The notes under the pieces are model-generated. The model saw only the letters and a program-made list of their open reading frames with translations, made no database searches and was not told where the DNA came from. DNA of 19,760 nt from Deltaproteobacteria bacterium (GTDB lineage Bacteria > Myxococcota_A > UBA9160 > SZUA-336), in contig JAUXJB010000003.1 of the NCBI GenBank assembly GCA_030624945.1, positions 1-19,760 on the forward strand. Reading direction: 5' to 3'. A program made the position numbers and the translations under genes. Positions 7,683 through 15,477 of the stretch are shown here, piece after piece; within the stretch, counting starts at the first letter, position 1, and every line of letters begins with the position of its first letter.

Positions 7683-8993
7683 CTACCGGCCGACTCCCTC
7701 GTAGCGGAAGCCGAGTCGCTCGACCTCGGCTCGCACGTAGACGTTCCGGAGATCTACGAGAACGGGGGTCGTCATGTAGGTACCGAGCCGGGCGAAGTCG
7801 AGGGAGCGGAACTCGTTCCACTCGGTGGCGAGGACCAGGCAATCGCTGTCCTTTGCCACGTCGTACGCATCGTCGCAAAAAGCCACGTCCGCGAGCTCCA
7901 GAGCGGCCGTGGCCATCGCCTGCGGATCGAAGCAGCGCACCCTGGCCCCGCTCGCCTGGAGTCGCCGGATGATCTCGAGCGCGGGGGAGTCGCGAACGTC
8001 ATCGGTATTCGGCTTGTAGGAGAGGCCGAGCACGCCCACGGTCTTGCCGGACAGCCCCCCGATCGCCTCGGAGATCTTCTCGACCATGCGCTGCGTCTGC
8101 GCCTCGTTGACCGCGACCGTCGCGGAGACGATGCGCTGCTCGACGCCGAACTCGCGACTGAAGCTCACGAGCGAGCGCGTGTCCTTGGGGAAGCACGAGC
8201 CCCCGTAGCCGGGACCGGGGTGCAGGAACTTACTGCTGATCCTGCCGTCCAGCCCCATCGCACGCGCAACGTGGTGGACGTCCGCGCCGACCTTCTCCGC
8301 CAGATTCGCGATCTCGTTGATGAAGCTCACCTTTGTGGCCAGGAACGCGTTCGAGGCGTACTTGATCAGCTCGGCGGTCGCGACGTTGGTGATGACGAAG
8401 GGCACCTCGATCAGGTAGAGCGGGCGGTAGAGATCCTTGAGGATCGCGATCGCCTCCTCGTCCTCCGCCCCTATGACGATGCGGTCCGGCCGCAGGAAAT
8501 CCTCGACGGCGCTCCCCTCGCGCAAGAACTCGGGGTTCGAGACGACCGAGCAGCGATGCCGCCCGTTTCCCGAGGCCTGCATCGCGCCCTCGATCGTGCG
8601 CTTGACACGCTCGGTCGTGCGCACCGGTACGGTGCTCTTGGTCACGACCACCTTGTAACCATCGATACACTCACCGATGGTCTGCGAAACCGCGTCCACG
8701 TAGCTGAGATCCGTACTGCCGTCCGCCTGCGGCGGCGTGTTGACGGCGATGAAGATGACGAGGGCTCGCTCGACCGCTTCCCGGGTGTCCGTCGTGAAGC
8801 GCAGGCGGCCGTTGCGCGTGTTGCGCCGGACGATCTCCTCGAGACCCGGCTCGAAGATCGGGATGTCGCCGTCCTGGAGGCGGGCGATCTTGGCCTCGTC
8901 CTTGTCCGCACAGGTCACCCCGATGCCGAACTCGGCGAAGCAGGCCCCCGTGACGAGCCCGACATACCCCGTACCGATTACCGCGATGTTCAT
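7683..8993 (-). CDS. ugd: UDP-glucose 6-dehydrogenase
   Basis: 436 aa, full length. Oxidises UDP-glucose to UDP-glucuronate with two NAD+ in the cytoplasm. The N-terminal Rossmann loop is GTGYVG (7-12), with the family marker EFLREG near 155. The catalytic set is visible as K211 (LIKYASNAF), N215, C267 in GYGGSCFPKDT and D271. The C-terminal nucleotide-sugar domain holds GLSYKPNTDDVRDSPA. Its ATG overlaps the VanZ-like stop by 4 bp (ATGA at 8990-8993), which suggests translational coupling. With the epimerase two genes upstream it should feed UDP-glucuronate and then UDP-galacturonate into envelope or exopolysaccharide synthesis. Confidence 0.97.
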   Translation of the reverse strand: MNIAVIGTGYVGLVTGACFAEFGIGVTCADKDEAKIARLQDGDIPIFEPGLEEIVRRNTRNGRLRFTTDTREAVERALVIFIAVNTPPQADGSTDLSYVDAVSQTIGECIDGYKVVVTKSTVPVRTTERVKRTIEGAMQASGNGRHRCSVVSNPEFLREGSAVEDFLRPDRIVIGAEDEEAIAILKDLYRPLYLIEVPFVITNVATAELIKYASNAFLATKVSFINEIANLAEKVGADVHHVARAMGLDGRISSKFLHPGPGYGGSCFPKDTRSLVSFSREFGVEQRIVSATVAVNEAQTQRMVEKISEAIGGLSGKTVGVLGLSYKPNTDDVRDSPALEIIRRLQASGARVRCFDPQAMATAALELADVAFCDDAYDVAKDSDCLVLATEWNEFRSLDFARLGTYMTTPVLVDLRNVYVRAEVERLGFRYEGVGR

Positions 8994-9382
8994 GACCGCT
9001 TCCACTTGCGCGCCAGCGCCTGGGGCCCCTCCCAGACCGCGATCCCGATCAGCACTCCCACCGCGTTGGCGCGAAAGTCCGCGAGCGATGCGATGCGACC
9101 GGGGACCGCCGACTGGAGCCACTCGCCGACGGCCGCGAAGGCCAGACACCCGGCGAGGGCGACCAGGATCCGGAATCGCGGTGGCCCGCCGAGCGCCCAC
9201 AGGGTAACCCAGGACAGGCCCATGAACAGCGGTATGTGCACCAGGTCCAGGGTGTGCGCGGAGAGCCCCACGCGCGTGAGATCCCGGGCGGGTGTCCACG
9301 AGAGCACCAGGATCCCCCCGAGGTAGAGGAGGGCTACCGGCAGGCGCCGCAGCGCCGACGGGGCGCTTACAAAGGAGCGCAA
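8990..9382 (-). CDS. VanZ-like family membrane protein
   Basis: 130 aa with four predicted membrane segments (about 14-31, 47-65, 72-90 and 103-119). The VanZ-like signature is present as DLVHIPLF in segment 2 and GEWLQS..PGRIASLADFRANAVG before and into segment 4. The start is TTG at 9382; no ATG occurs in frame until residue 54, and AGGAGG lies four bases upstream, inside the end of the epimerase gene. It overlaps the epimerase by 16 bp and ugd by 4 bp. VanZ-like proteins often occur in polysaccharide and exosortase loci, but their biochemical role is not settled, so no specific function is claimed. Confidence 0.88.
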   Translation of the reverse strand: MRSFVSAPSALRRLPVALLYLGGILVLSWTPARDLTRVGLSAHTLDLVHIPLFMGLSWVTLWALGGPPRFRILVALAGCLAFAAVGEWLQSAVPGRIASLADFRANAVGVLIGIAVWEGPQALARKWKRS

Positions 9383-10332
9383 CCGTCCTCCTCGCGCAGC
9401 CAGCGGACGAACCTGTCCAGCCCCTCGCGGAGCTCCACGCGCGGCTCGTAGCCGAGCTCCGCCCGGGCGCGCTCGATTGAAGCCCAGGTGCGGGGCAGAT
9501 CGCCGGTCTGCGCGGGGAGAATGCTGCGCTTCACGGCCACCCCGAGCGCGCGCTCGAGAGCAGCGATGGTTTCGTTCAGCGTCACGGGAACTCCCCGGCC
9601 CAGGTTGTACACGCGGTAGCCCTCGGCGCGATCGAGGGCACGCAGAACTCCATCGACCAGATCGGAGACGAACGTGAAGTCCCGCTCGCTCGTCCCATCG
9701 CCAAAGACCGGGATGGGCTCACCGGCGAGGGCGAGCCGGGCGAACTTGTGGATGGCGAGATCCGGGCGCTGCCGCGGGCCGTAGACCGTGAAGAAACGCA
9801 GGCAGGTGATCGGCAGGCCCGCGGTACGGTGGAAGGAGTGGCACAGCAGCTCTCCGCCGCGCTTGCTCGCCCCGTAGGGAGAGAGCGGCCGATCCGCCGG
9901 GTCGTCTTCCGCGAACGGCCCGCGCGGACGCTCGCCGTACACGCTCGAGGACGACGCAAAGACCACGCGCGAGACGCCGGCCTTGCTGGCCGCATCCAGG
10001 AGCGTCGCGGTACCCGTCATGTTGACGTCCATGTAGGCCGCGGGCTCGACGAGACTCGGGCGCACGCCCGCGCGTGCGGCGAGGTGGATCAGCGCATCCG
10101 GGCGAAGCTCGCGCAGGCAGCCCGCGACCCCGTCCGCGTCGCGGATGTCGACCTCCCAGAGTCCGGCGAACCCGGCGCTCTTGCGCGCGGTCTCCAGGTT
10201 GCGCTCCTTCCGCTCGCGCGGGTAGAAGTCGTGGAAGGAGTCGAGAACGCCGACCTCATCGGAGCGCTCGAGCAGGGCTTCCACGACGTGAGAGCCGATG
10301 GCGCCCGCCCCGCCCGTGACGAGTACCTTCAT
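9367..10332 (-). CDS. NAD-dependent epimerase, probably UDP-glucuronate 4-epimerase
   Basis: 321 aa extended SDR. The NAD loop is GGAGAIG (7-13). The active site is SSSSVYG (serines at 127-130) with Y153 and K157 in SPYGASK. The substrate half contains LRFFTVYGPRQRPDLAIHKFARL and the late GDGTSERDFTFVSDLVDG. The pattern is that of UDP-glucuronate 4-epimerases, which make UDP-galacturonate; UDP-glucose 4-epimerase or dTDP-sugar dehydratase is less likely but not excluded. ugd in the same gene string supports the glucuronate substrate. ATG 10332 gives the classic MKVLVTGG start; ATG 10344 in frame would add four residues. It follows the response regulator after 69 bp. Confidence 0.9.
   Translation of the reverse strand: MKVLVTGGAGAIGSHVVEALLERSDEVGVLDSFHDFYPRERKERNLETARKSAGFAGLWEVDIRDADGVAGCLRELRPDALIHLAARAGVRPSLVEPAAYMDVNMTGTATLLDAASKAGVSRVVFASSSSVYGERPRGPFAEDDPADRPLSPYGASKRGGELLCHSFHRTAGLPITCLRFFTVYGPRQRPDLAIHKFARLALAGEPIPVFGDGTSERDFTFVSDLVDGVLRALDRAEGYRVYNLGRGVPVTLNETIAALERALGVAVKRSILPAQTGDLPRTWASIERARAELGYEPRVELREGLDRFVRWLREEDGCAPL
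9387..9392 (-). promoter_or_regulatory. Shine-Dalgarno deciding the TTG start of the VanZ-like gene
   Basis: AGGAGG on the - strand, four bases before TTG 9382 and within codons for the EED near the epimerase C-terminus. It is the best ribosome-binding site I see in this gene block and supports the TTG start. Confidence 0.7.
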
Positions 10333-10384
10333 GGGTGAGAGCATAGCGTTCCGGGGAGTCCGGGGTTGCGCACCGACCTCGCCC

Positions 10385-10399
10385 GACGCCCAGGGCGCC
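10385..10399 (-). terminator. Short hairpin after the response regulator
   Basis: GACGCCC (10385-10391), A, GGGCGCC (10393-10399) forms a compact 6-bp GC-rich stem three bases after the regulator stop. No T-tract follows on the - strand, so read-through into the epimerase is plausible. It may be a partial attenuator or nothing. Confidence 0.25.
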
Positions 10400-10401
10400 G
10401 C

Positions 10402-11826
10402 TCACTCTGCCAGGCCGCACTCCTTGATCTTCAGCAGCAGCGTCTTGTAGCTCACTTCCAGAATCTTTGCGGCTTTCTTGCGATTCCAGTGCGTCTGGTA
10501 GAGAACGCGCCGCAGCGCCTTGCGCTCGGCCTCGCGCGCCGCGCGCTTGCCAATCTCGCGCAGGGACACGCCCTCTTCGGTCGGATCCAGCTCCGGCTCG
10601 TCCTCTTCCTCCGGAGTGCTCAGCAGTACGGGCCGCGCCGACCCGAAGATCTCCTCCGCGATGGCGTCCTCGCGCTGCAGAACGACGATACGCTTCACCA
10701 TGTTCTCGAGCTCGCGCACGTTCCCTGGCCAGGCGTACTCCGCGAAGCCCTGGCTGAGATGGTCCGAAAGCGCGATGTACTCGCGACCGTACTCGCGACT
10801 GTACATCTCGAGAAAGTGGTCGGTGAGCACCCGGATCTCCTCCGGTCGCTCTCGCAACGGGGGAACCCGGACGTTCACCACGTTCAGCCGGTAGAAGAGA
10901 TCCTCCCGAAACGCCCCCTTGCGGACCATCTCCTCGAGATTGCGGTTGGTGGCGGCCACCACGCGAACATCCACGCGCACGTCGACGTTGCCTCCAAGTC
11001 GCGAGAACTCGCCGTCCTGCAAGACTTGCAGGAGCTTTGCCTGGAGCTTGGGGCTCATCTCGCCAATTTCGTCGAGGAACATCGTCCCCCCACTGGCGAC
11101 CTCGAACTTCCCGGGCTTGCGCGTGGTCGCGCCGGTGAAGGCCCCGCGTTCGTAGCCAAAGAGCTCGCTCTCCAACAGCTCCTCGGGCAGTGCGGCGCAG
11201 TTCACCTTGACGAAGCGGTTGGCCTTGCGTACGGATAGCTCGTGAACCGTCCGCGCGACGACCTCCTTGCCCACACCGCTCTCACCGTGGATCAGAACGG
11301 TCACGCCCGCATCGCCTATCTGCTCCAGGATCTCCCGGATTCTGCGCATGGACTCCGACGCCCAGAGGAAGGTCGGCCTGTCGCGCCCCGACGAGCTGCG
11401 TGACAGGTTGGACTCCTCGGCTTGCCGCCGGGACTCCAGCACGCGCTCGAGCGCGGACTCGAGCTCCGCCGCTTCGAACGGTTTGCCGATGTAGTCCGCG
11501 GCGCCGAGGTTCATCGCCTCGACCACGGTGCTCGCCTTGGATAACACGGAGAGCATGATCACGGGCACGTCCGGCAGGCGCCCCCGGAGCTCGCGCAGGG
11601 TCTCGAGCCCGTCCAGATCAGGCATCATGATGTCGAGCAGGATCGCGTCGGGATGCGCACCCTCCTCGAGCATCTCGAGGGCACGCGCGCCGCTTTCCGC
11701 CAGCAGGACGTCGTAGCCGGACGGCGACAGCAGGTTGCGGAGGTAGGTCCGGATTGCTTCCGCGGCGTCGATCACGAGTACCTGCTTGCGCGCGGGAACG
11801 CTCCTGGGTTGTCCGGGCCTCGACAT
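10402..11826 (-). CDS. Sigma-54-dependent response regulator (NtrC family)
   Basis: 474 aa from ATG 11826. The receiver (residues 14-125) is intact: VLVIDA, phospho-acceptor D65 in ILLDIMMPDLDG, S93, and K115 in DYIGKPF. The AAA+ domain has Walker A GESGVGKE (181-188), GAFTGA (228-233), Walker B TMFLDEIGE (248-256) and WPGNVREL (366-373). An acidic linker (405-418) leads to a Fis-type helix-turn-helix at the end (TQTHWNRKKAAKILEVSYKTL-like, 440-471). It should be activated by a histidine kinase and open sigma-54 promoters; no kinase is in the window. The HTH resembles deltaproteobacterial regulators of this class and the PrsR type of exopolysaccharide loci (recalled, not searched). It starts the co-oriented sugar gene block and diverges from ligA. 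Confidence 0.95.
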   Translation of the reverse strand: MSRPGQPRSVPARKQVLVIDAAEAIRTYLRNLLSPSGYDVLLAESGARALEMLEEGAHPDAILLDIMMPDLDGLETLRELRGRLPDVPVIMLSVLSKASTVVEAMNLGAADYIGKPFEAAELESALERVLESRRQAEESNLSRSSSGRDRPTFLWASESMRRIREILEQIGDAGVTVLIHGESGVGKEVVARTVHELSVRKANRFVKVNCAALPEELLESELFGYERGAFTGATTRKPGKFEVASGGTMFLDEIGEMSPKLQAKLLQVLQDGEFSRLGGNVDVRVDVRVVAATNRNLEEMVRKGAFREDLFYRLNVVNVRVPPLRERPEEIRVLTDHFLEMYSREYGREYIALSDHLSQGFAEYAWPGNVRELENMVKRIVVLQREDAIAEEIFGSARPVLLSTPEEEDEPELDPTEEGVSLREIGKRAAREAERKALRRVLYQTHWNRKKAAKILEVSYKTLLLKIKECGLAE

Positions 11827-11950
11827 GCCCTCTGTATCGGGCGCGGGTCTCCGCGGGCTTACCGAGGTGTGAACTTTTCGTTCCACCCCTACTGGCGCAA
11901 CCTGCCGCAGCTGGCGCATGCTCTCCCCTGGAGGAGACAGCGGTCCCGGA

Positions 11951-13951
11951 ATGGCGAAGGAACGGGCGACCAGGGAGCGATTGCGACAGCTCCTGCGCGA
12001 GCTGGCAGAGCACGACTACCGCTACCACGTGCTCGATGCCCCTACGATCTCCGACGCCGCGTACGATCGCCTGAAGCGCCAGGCCCTGGCGATCGAGGCG
12101 GAGCATCGGGAGTGGGTCGAGCCCGACTCGCCGACGCAGCGGGTCGGCGGTCAGCCGGCCGAGGGCTTCGCCACCGCGGAACACCGGGTTCCCATGCTCT
12201 CACTCGACAACGCCACCGGCCCGCAGGAGATCGAGGCGTTCGACGCGCGGATTCGCCGCCTGCTCGAGACCGATGAGCCCGTCACCTACACCGTCGAGCT
12301 GAAATACGACGGCGTCGCCGTCGAGCTGCTCTATCAAGACGGCATCTTCCGGCAGGGCTCTACCCGAGGGGATGGCCATATCGGGGAGGACATCACTCAC
12401 AACTTGCGCACCGTGCGCTCGATCCCGCTACGCCTACGCACGAGCGATCCCCCCGACATCCTGGAGGTCCGAGGCGAGGTCTTCATGCCCCTGGACGAGT
12501 TCGCGCGCGTGAACCGCGACCGCCTGGAAGGCGGTCTCGAGCCCTTTGCGAATCCGCGCAACTCCACCGCCGGAACCCTGCGCCAGCTGGATCCCCAGGT
12601 CAGCGCCGCGCGGGGGCTCGATATCTTCATGTACGGAACCGGGCGCGGCGAGGCGAACCTCGGGGTCCGCTGCCACATGGACCTGATGGAGCGCCTGCGG
12701 GAGCTCGGCCTCAAGGTGAACCCCCGCCTCGAGCGGAACACGGGCATCGAGGGCGTGATCGAGTTCCACCGCAAGCTCGAGCGCGATCGCGATCAGCTCA
12801 ACTACGAGGTCGACGGGTCGGTGGTCAAGGTGGACTCCTTCGAGCTGCGCGAGCGCCTCGGTCAGCTGACCCGTTCGCCACGCTGGGCGATCGCCTACAA
12901 GTTTCCGCCTCGCCAGGAGACGACCGTGGTTCGCGACATCCGGTTCCACGTCGGGCGCACCGGGGTGCTCACGCCGGTGGCGGTGCTCCAACCGGTCCCG
13001 ATCGGCGGCGTCACCGTGGAGCACGCCTCGCTCCACAACCAGGACGAGATCGAGCGCCTCGATGTGCGGGTGGGCGACACGGTATTCGTGGAACGCGCCG
13101 GCGACGTGATTCCCAAGGTCATCAAGGTCGTGCGCGAGAAGCGGCCCGCCAGAACGAGGAAGGTTCGCCTGCCGGAGAAGTGCCCGGAGTGCGGCGCGGC
13201 CACGCTCCGCGCCGAGGGCGAGGTAGCGGTGCGCTGTCCCAACCTCGAGTGTCCCGCTCAGGTAAAGGAGCGGCTCCTGCACTTCGCCAGTCGGGGTGCG
13301 CTCGACGTCGACGGCCTGGGGGAGAAGCTGGTGGACCAGCTCGTGGAGCGCGGCCTCGCCAAACGGCCGTCGGACCTGTTCGAGCTCGACCTGGAGACGT
13401 TGGCCGGACTGGATCGTCTGGCGGAGAAGTCGGCGCAAAACCTGCTCGCCGCGCTCGAGCAGGCGCGTGACGCGAGTACCGCCCGCTTCCTCCACGCGCT
13501 CGGAATCCGGCACGTGGGGGAGCGCGTTGCAACCGTCCTGGCAGATGCATACCCCGATCTCGACCTTCTGGCGCGGGCGGAGACCGAGGAGCTCAGCGCG
13601 ATCCACGAGATCGGCCCGACCATCGCGCAGACCGTGCGGGCGTTCTTCGACGACCGCTCGAATCGCCGGGAGTTCCAGCGCCTGCGGGAACGGCTGCGCC
13701 TCCGCGCCCCGACGGTAGCCCCGGGCTCCAGGAGGCTGGTCGGGAAGACCCTGGTCCTCACCGGCACGCTCTCCACCCCCCGCGCGGCCATCCGAGCCCG
13801 GATCATCGCGGCGGGCGGCAGGGTCATCGGCTCCGTATCCAAGAACACGGACTACCTCGTGGCGGGAGAAAACCCCGGGAGCAAGCTCACGAAGGCCGAG
13901 GAGCAGGGCGTCTCCGTCCTGGACGAAGCGGGTCTCGAAAAGCTCCTCTAG
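11951..13951 (+). CDS. ligA: NAD-dependent DNA ligase LigA
   Basis: 666 aa, normal length. Seals nicks in Okazaki fragments and repair using NAD+. The order is domain Ia (HDYRYHVLD, residues 21-29), adenylation domain with nucleotidyl lysine K118 in ELKYDG and the STRGDG.IGEDITHN block (137-151), OB fold, zinc finger with Cys 411, 414, 429 and 434, helix-hairpin-helix region (about 445-570), and C-terminal BRCT (about 594-666). ATG 11951 matches the usual N-terminus; a GGAGGAG at 11930-11936 is 14 bases upstream, rather far. ATG 11918 in the same frame would add 11 unconserved residues. The 124-bp gap to the divergent regulator shows no clear sigma-70 or sigma-54 box. It converges on rsmI with 10 bp between stops. 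Confidence 0.98.
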   Translation: MAKERATRERLRQLLRELAEHDYRYHVLDAPTISDAAYDRLKRQALAIEAEHREWVEPDSPTQRVGGQPAEGFATAEHRVPMLSLDNATGPQEIEAFDARIRRLLETDEPVTYTVELKYDGVAVELLYQDGIFRQGSTRGDGHIGEDITHNLRTVRSIPLRLRTSDPPDILEVRGEVFMPLDEFARVNRDRLEGGLEPFANPRNSTAGTLRQLDPQVSAARGLDIFMYGTGRGEANLGVRCHMDLMERLRELGLKVNPRLERNTGIEGVIEFHRKLERDRDQLNYEVDGSVVKVDSFELRERLGQLTRSPRWAIAYKFPPRQETTVVRDIRFHVGRTGVLTPVAVLQPVPIGGVTVEHASLHNQDEIERLDVRVGDTVFVERAGDVIPKVIKVVREKRPARTRKVRLPEKCPECGAATLRAEGEVAVRCPNLECPAQVKERLLHFASRGALDVDGLGEKLVDQLVERGLAKRPSDLFELDLETLAGLDRLAEKSAQNLLAALEQARDASTARFLHALGIRHVGERVATVLADAYPDLDLLARAETEELSAIHEIGPTIAQTVRAFFDDRSNRREFQRLRERLRLRAPTVAPGSRRLVGKTLVLTGTLSTPRAAIRARIIAAGGRVIGSVSKNTDYLVAGENPGSKLTKAEEQGVSVLDEAGLEKLL

Positions 13952-13961
13952 ACCGTAGTTC

Positions 13962-14816
13962 TCACGGGTCGGCCGAATCGAGCTCGCGCTTGCGCTCCAA
14001 GACGTGCCGGTAGGCCTTGCTGCGCGGGAGTCCGAGCTCGCTGGCCAGTGTCCGCGCAACGTCGCGGGCGCTCTGCCCCGAGGCCAGCAGATGATCGATG
14101 CGCTCTCCGATGTCCAGAACCTCGCTATCGGGCTCGGACTCGGACGGGCCCTCGACGATCAGGGTGACCTCGCCCCGCGTCTCCTCGAGGCGGACCTCCC
14201 CGAGCCGCCCGCGCACGAATTCCTCGTGGAGCTTGGTGAGCTCGCGCGCCACGACGACCCGACGGGGCCCCAGTACGCGCCGCAGGTCCGCGAGCGTGTT
14301 GTTCACGCGTCCAGGCGCCTCGTACAACACGACCGTGCCGGGGAAGCGGGATACACGATCAAGTGTCGAAGTGCGCGCGCTCCCCTTGCGGGGCAGGAAG
14401 CCCTCGAACGCGAACGGCCTGGTGGCAAAGCCGCTGGCGACGAGACCCGTCAGCAGCGCGGACGGACCCGGGACGGGTACGACCTCCAGGCCCGCGGCGA
14501 GCGCGGCACGCACCAGTCCCGCGCCGGGATCCGAGAGGAGCGGGGTACCCGCGTCGGAGACCAGTGCGATCGAGTCCCCTGCCTCGAGGCGGGCGAGCAG
14601 CATCGGTATGCGGCGCGCCTCGTTGTGTGCGTGGAGGGAGAGACGGCGGGTTCGAATCCCGAAGCGCTGGCAGAGGCGCGCGGTCCGCCGCGTATCCTCG
14701 CAGGCGATGAGCGCCACCTCTCCCAGTGTGCGCAGCGCGCGCGCGCTCGCGTCCTCGAGGTTGCCGATCGGCGTGGCCACGACGTAGACGCGGCCCGGAT
14801 TTTCCGATACCGTCAC
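13962..14816 (-). CDS. rsmI: 16S rRNA (cytidine1402-2'-O)-methyltransferase RsmI
   Basis: 284 aa from GTG 14816, with GAGGAG a few bases upstream. Methylates the 2'-OH of C1402 in 16S rRNA at the decoding centre using SAM. Tetrapyrrole-methylase-fold motifs are clear: VVATPIGNLEDAS (12-24), CEDTRRT (39-45), SDAGTPLLSDPG (87-98) and PVPGPSALL (114-122). A short C-terminal helical domain (about 235-284, GQSARDVARTLASELGLPRSKAYRHV) matches the usual RsmI tail. The frame is open further upstream to 14978, but that would overlap yraN and reads as unconserved. It is divergent from yraN with about 45 bp between the proposed starts, as in many bacteria where rsmI and yraN are neighbours. Confidence 0.97.
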   Translation of the reverse strand: MTVSENPGRVYVVATPIGNLEDASARALRTLGEVALIACEDTRRTARLCQRFGIRTRRLSLHAHNEARRIPMLLARLEAGDSIALVSDAGTPLLSDPGAGLVRAALAAGLEVVPVPGPSALLTGLVASGFATRPFAFEGFLPRKGSARTSTLDRVSRFPGTVVLYEAPGRVNNTLADLRRVLGPRRVVVARELTKLHEEFVRGRLGEVRLEETRGEVTLIVEGPSESEPDSEVLDIGERIDHLLASGQSARDVARTLASELGLPRSKAYRHVLERKRELDSADP

Positions 14817-14849
14817 GCGCTCCTCGCCCCGGCTCGTGCCCACGTCCCG

Positions 14850-14855
14850 AAGGAG
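14850..14855 (+). promoter_or_regulatory. Shine-Dalgarno AAGGAG placing the yraN start at ATC
   Basis: AAGGAG is followed by a six-base spacer and an in-frame ATC at 14862. Spacing and sequence are ideal, and no ATG, GTG or TTG is in frame nearby. Confidence 0.55.
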
Positions 14856-14861
14856 CCGGAT

Positions 14862-15236
14862 ATCGCTCGCCCGCGCCCGAACACGCGAGCCCTGGGTCGC
14901 CGCGGAGAAGACATCGCGAAGTCCTTCCTCGAACACAAGGGGCTTCGCATTCTGGCGCGCAACGTCCACCTGCGGCACGCCGAGATCGATCTCGTGGCCC
15001 TGGACGGCGACACGCTCTGCTTCGTCGAGGTTCGGCTGCGCAGCAGCCCACGCTTCGGAACGGCCGAGGCCTCGGTCGATGCCCGGAAACGCAGACGGAT
15101 GGTACGCGCAGCGAAGGAGGTGCTAGCGACGCGTCGGCTCCCGCCCTTCCGAAGCGTGCGCTTCGACGTTCTCGCCATCGACGCCGGTCCGGAGCCGCCG
15201 AGGGTGAGACACATCACCGACGCGTTCCACCTCTAG
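14862..15236 (+). CDS. yraN: YraN / UPF0102 family nuclease-fold protein, apparent ATC start
   Basis: 124 aa from the proposed ATC start. The family has a restriction-endonuclease-like fold and is thought to be a DNA-processing nuclease; its exact role is not established. Conserved features are TRALGRRGEDIAKSFL (12-27), LARNVHLRHAEIDLVALDG with acidic E and D, FVEVRLRSSPRFG, RFDVLAID and the closing HITDAFHL. I see no ATG, GTG or TTG in this frame for at least 60 codons before the conserved start; ATC 14862 gives the normal length with a perfect Shine-Dalgarno. CTG 14892 is possible but would cut into the first conserved motif. A sequence error is another explanation. It lies between rsmI and rplS, a common neighbourhood, but rnhB, often found here, is absent. 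Confidence 0.9.
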   Translation: MARPRPNTRALGRRGEDIAKSFLEHKGLRILARNVHLRHAEIDLVALDGDTLCFVEVRLRSSPRFGTAEASVDARKRRRMVRAAKEVLATRRLPPFRSVRFDVLAIDAGPEPPRVRHITDAFHL

Positions 15237-15477
15237 ACCGTCTGGAGCGACCGGCTCCGTTCGTAACCTTCGTGCTCAAGTAAGGCACCACGGGGGTGAG
15301 TACCCCCTTCTCGCGGGTTGGCGTAGCGAGGGCGCCAAGAGTGCGTCAGATCGGCGCTCCCGCAGGGAGGCGCACCGGAGGCGACCCTCACGGGTCGTCG
15401 AGGAGCGCCGAGCGAGGAAGCGTCGAGATGGCGTGCTATGGGCGGTCGCAGCGCGCCGACCGACGCGGTCAGGCTCC
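15237..15477. other. Gene-free structured intergenic element
   Basis: 241 bp between the yraN and rplS stops, dense in inverted repeats. They are GGAGC/GCTCC (15244-15258), GGGGGT/ACCCCC with loop GAGT (15292-15307), TTGGCG/CGCCAA (15318-15338), a 10-bp perfect outer helix TCGGCGCTCC/GGAGCGCCGA (15351-15360 with 15402-15411) enclosing CGACCC/GGGTCG (15382-15397), and two competing hairpins that share 15457-15462 (with 15443-15448 or 15466-15470). A 61-codon open frame from GTG 15296 is arginine-rich with no recognisable family, so I do not call it. No known RNA family core was recognised (not RNase P, tmRNA or SRP RNA by eye). It may be a structured RNA on either strand, a dispersed repeat, or a complex 3' end for both genes. 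Confidence 0.45.

Noticed and set aside
8220..9326. 368-codon + strand frame opposite ugd and the VanZ-like gene
   Set aside because: Antisense shadow; the opposite strand encodes clear families.
11866..11888. Imperfect GTGTGAAC/GTTCCAC inverted repeat between the regulator and ligA
   Set aside because: Needs a bulged base and has only seven pairs; no promoter boxes next to it support an operator.
11890..11925. Possible sigma-54 promoter (TGGCGCA...) before ligA
   Set aside because: The GG-to-GC spacing is wrong for both TGGCGCA copies.
12434..14059. 541-codon open frame antisense to ligA
   Set aside because: Arginine- and glutamate/valine-rich shadow typical of GC-rich coding DNA; ligA is complete and conserved on the other strand.
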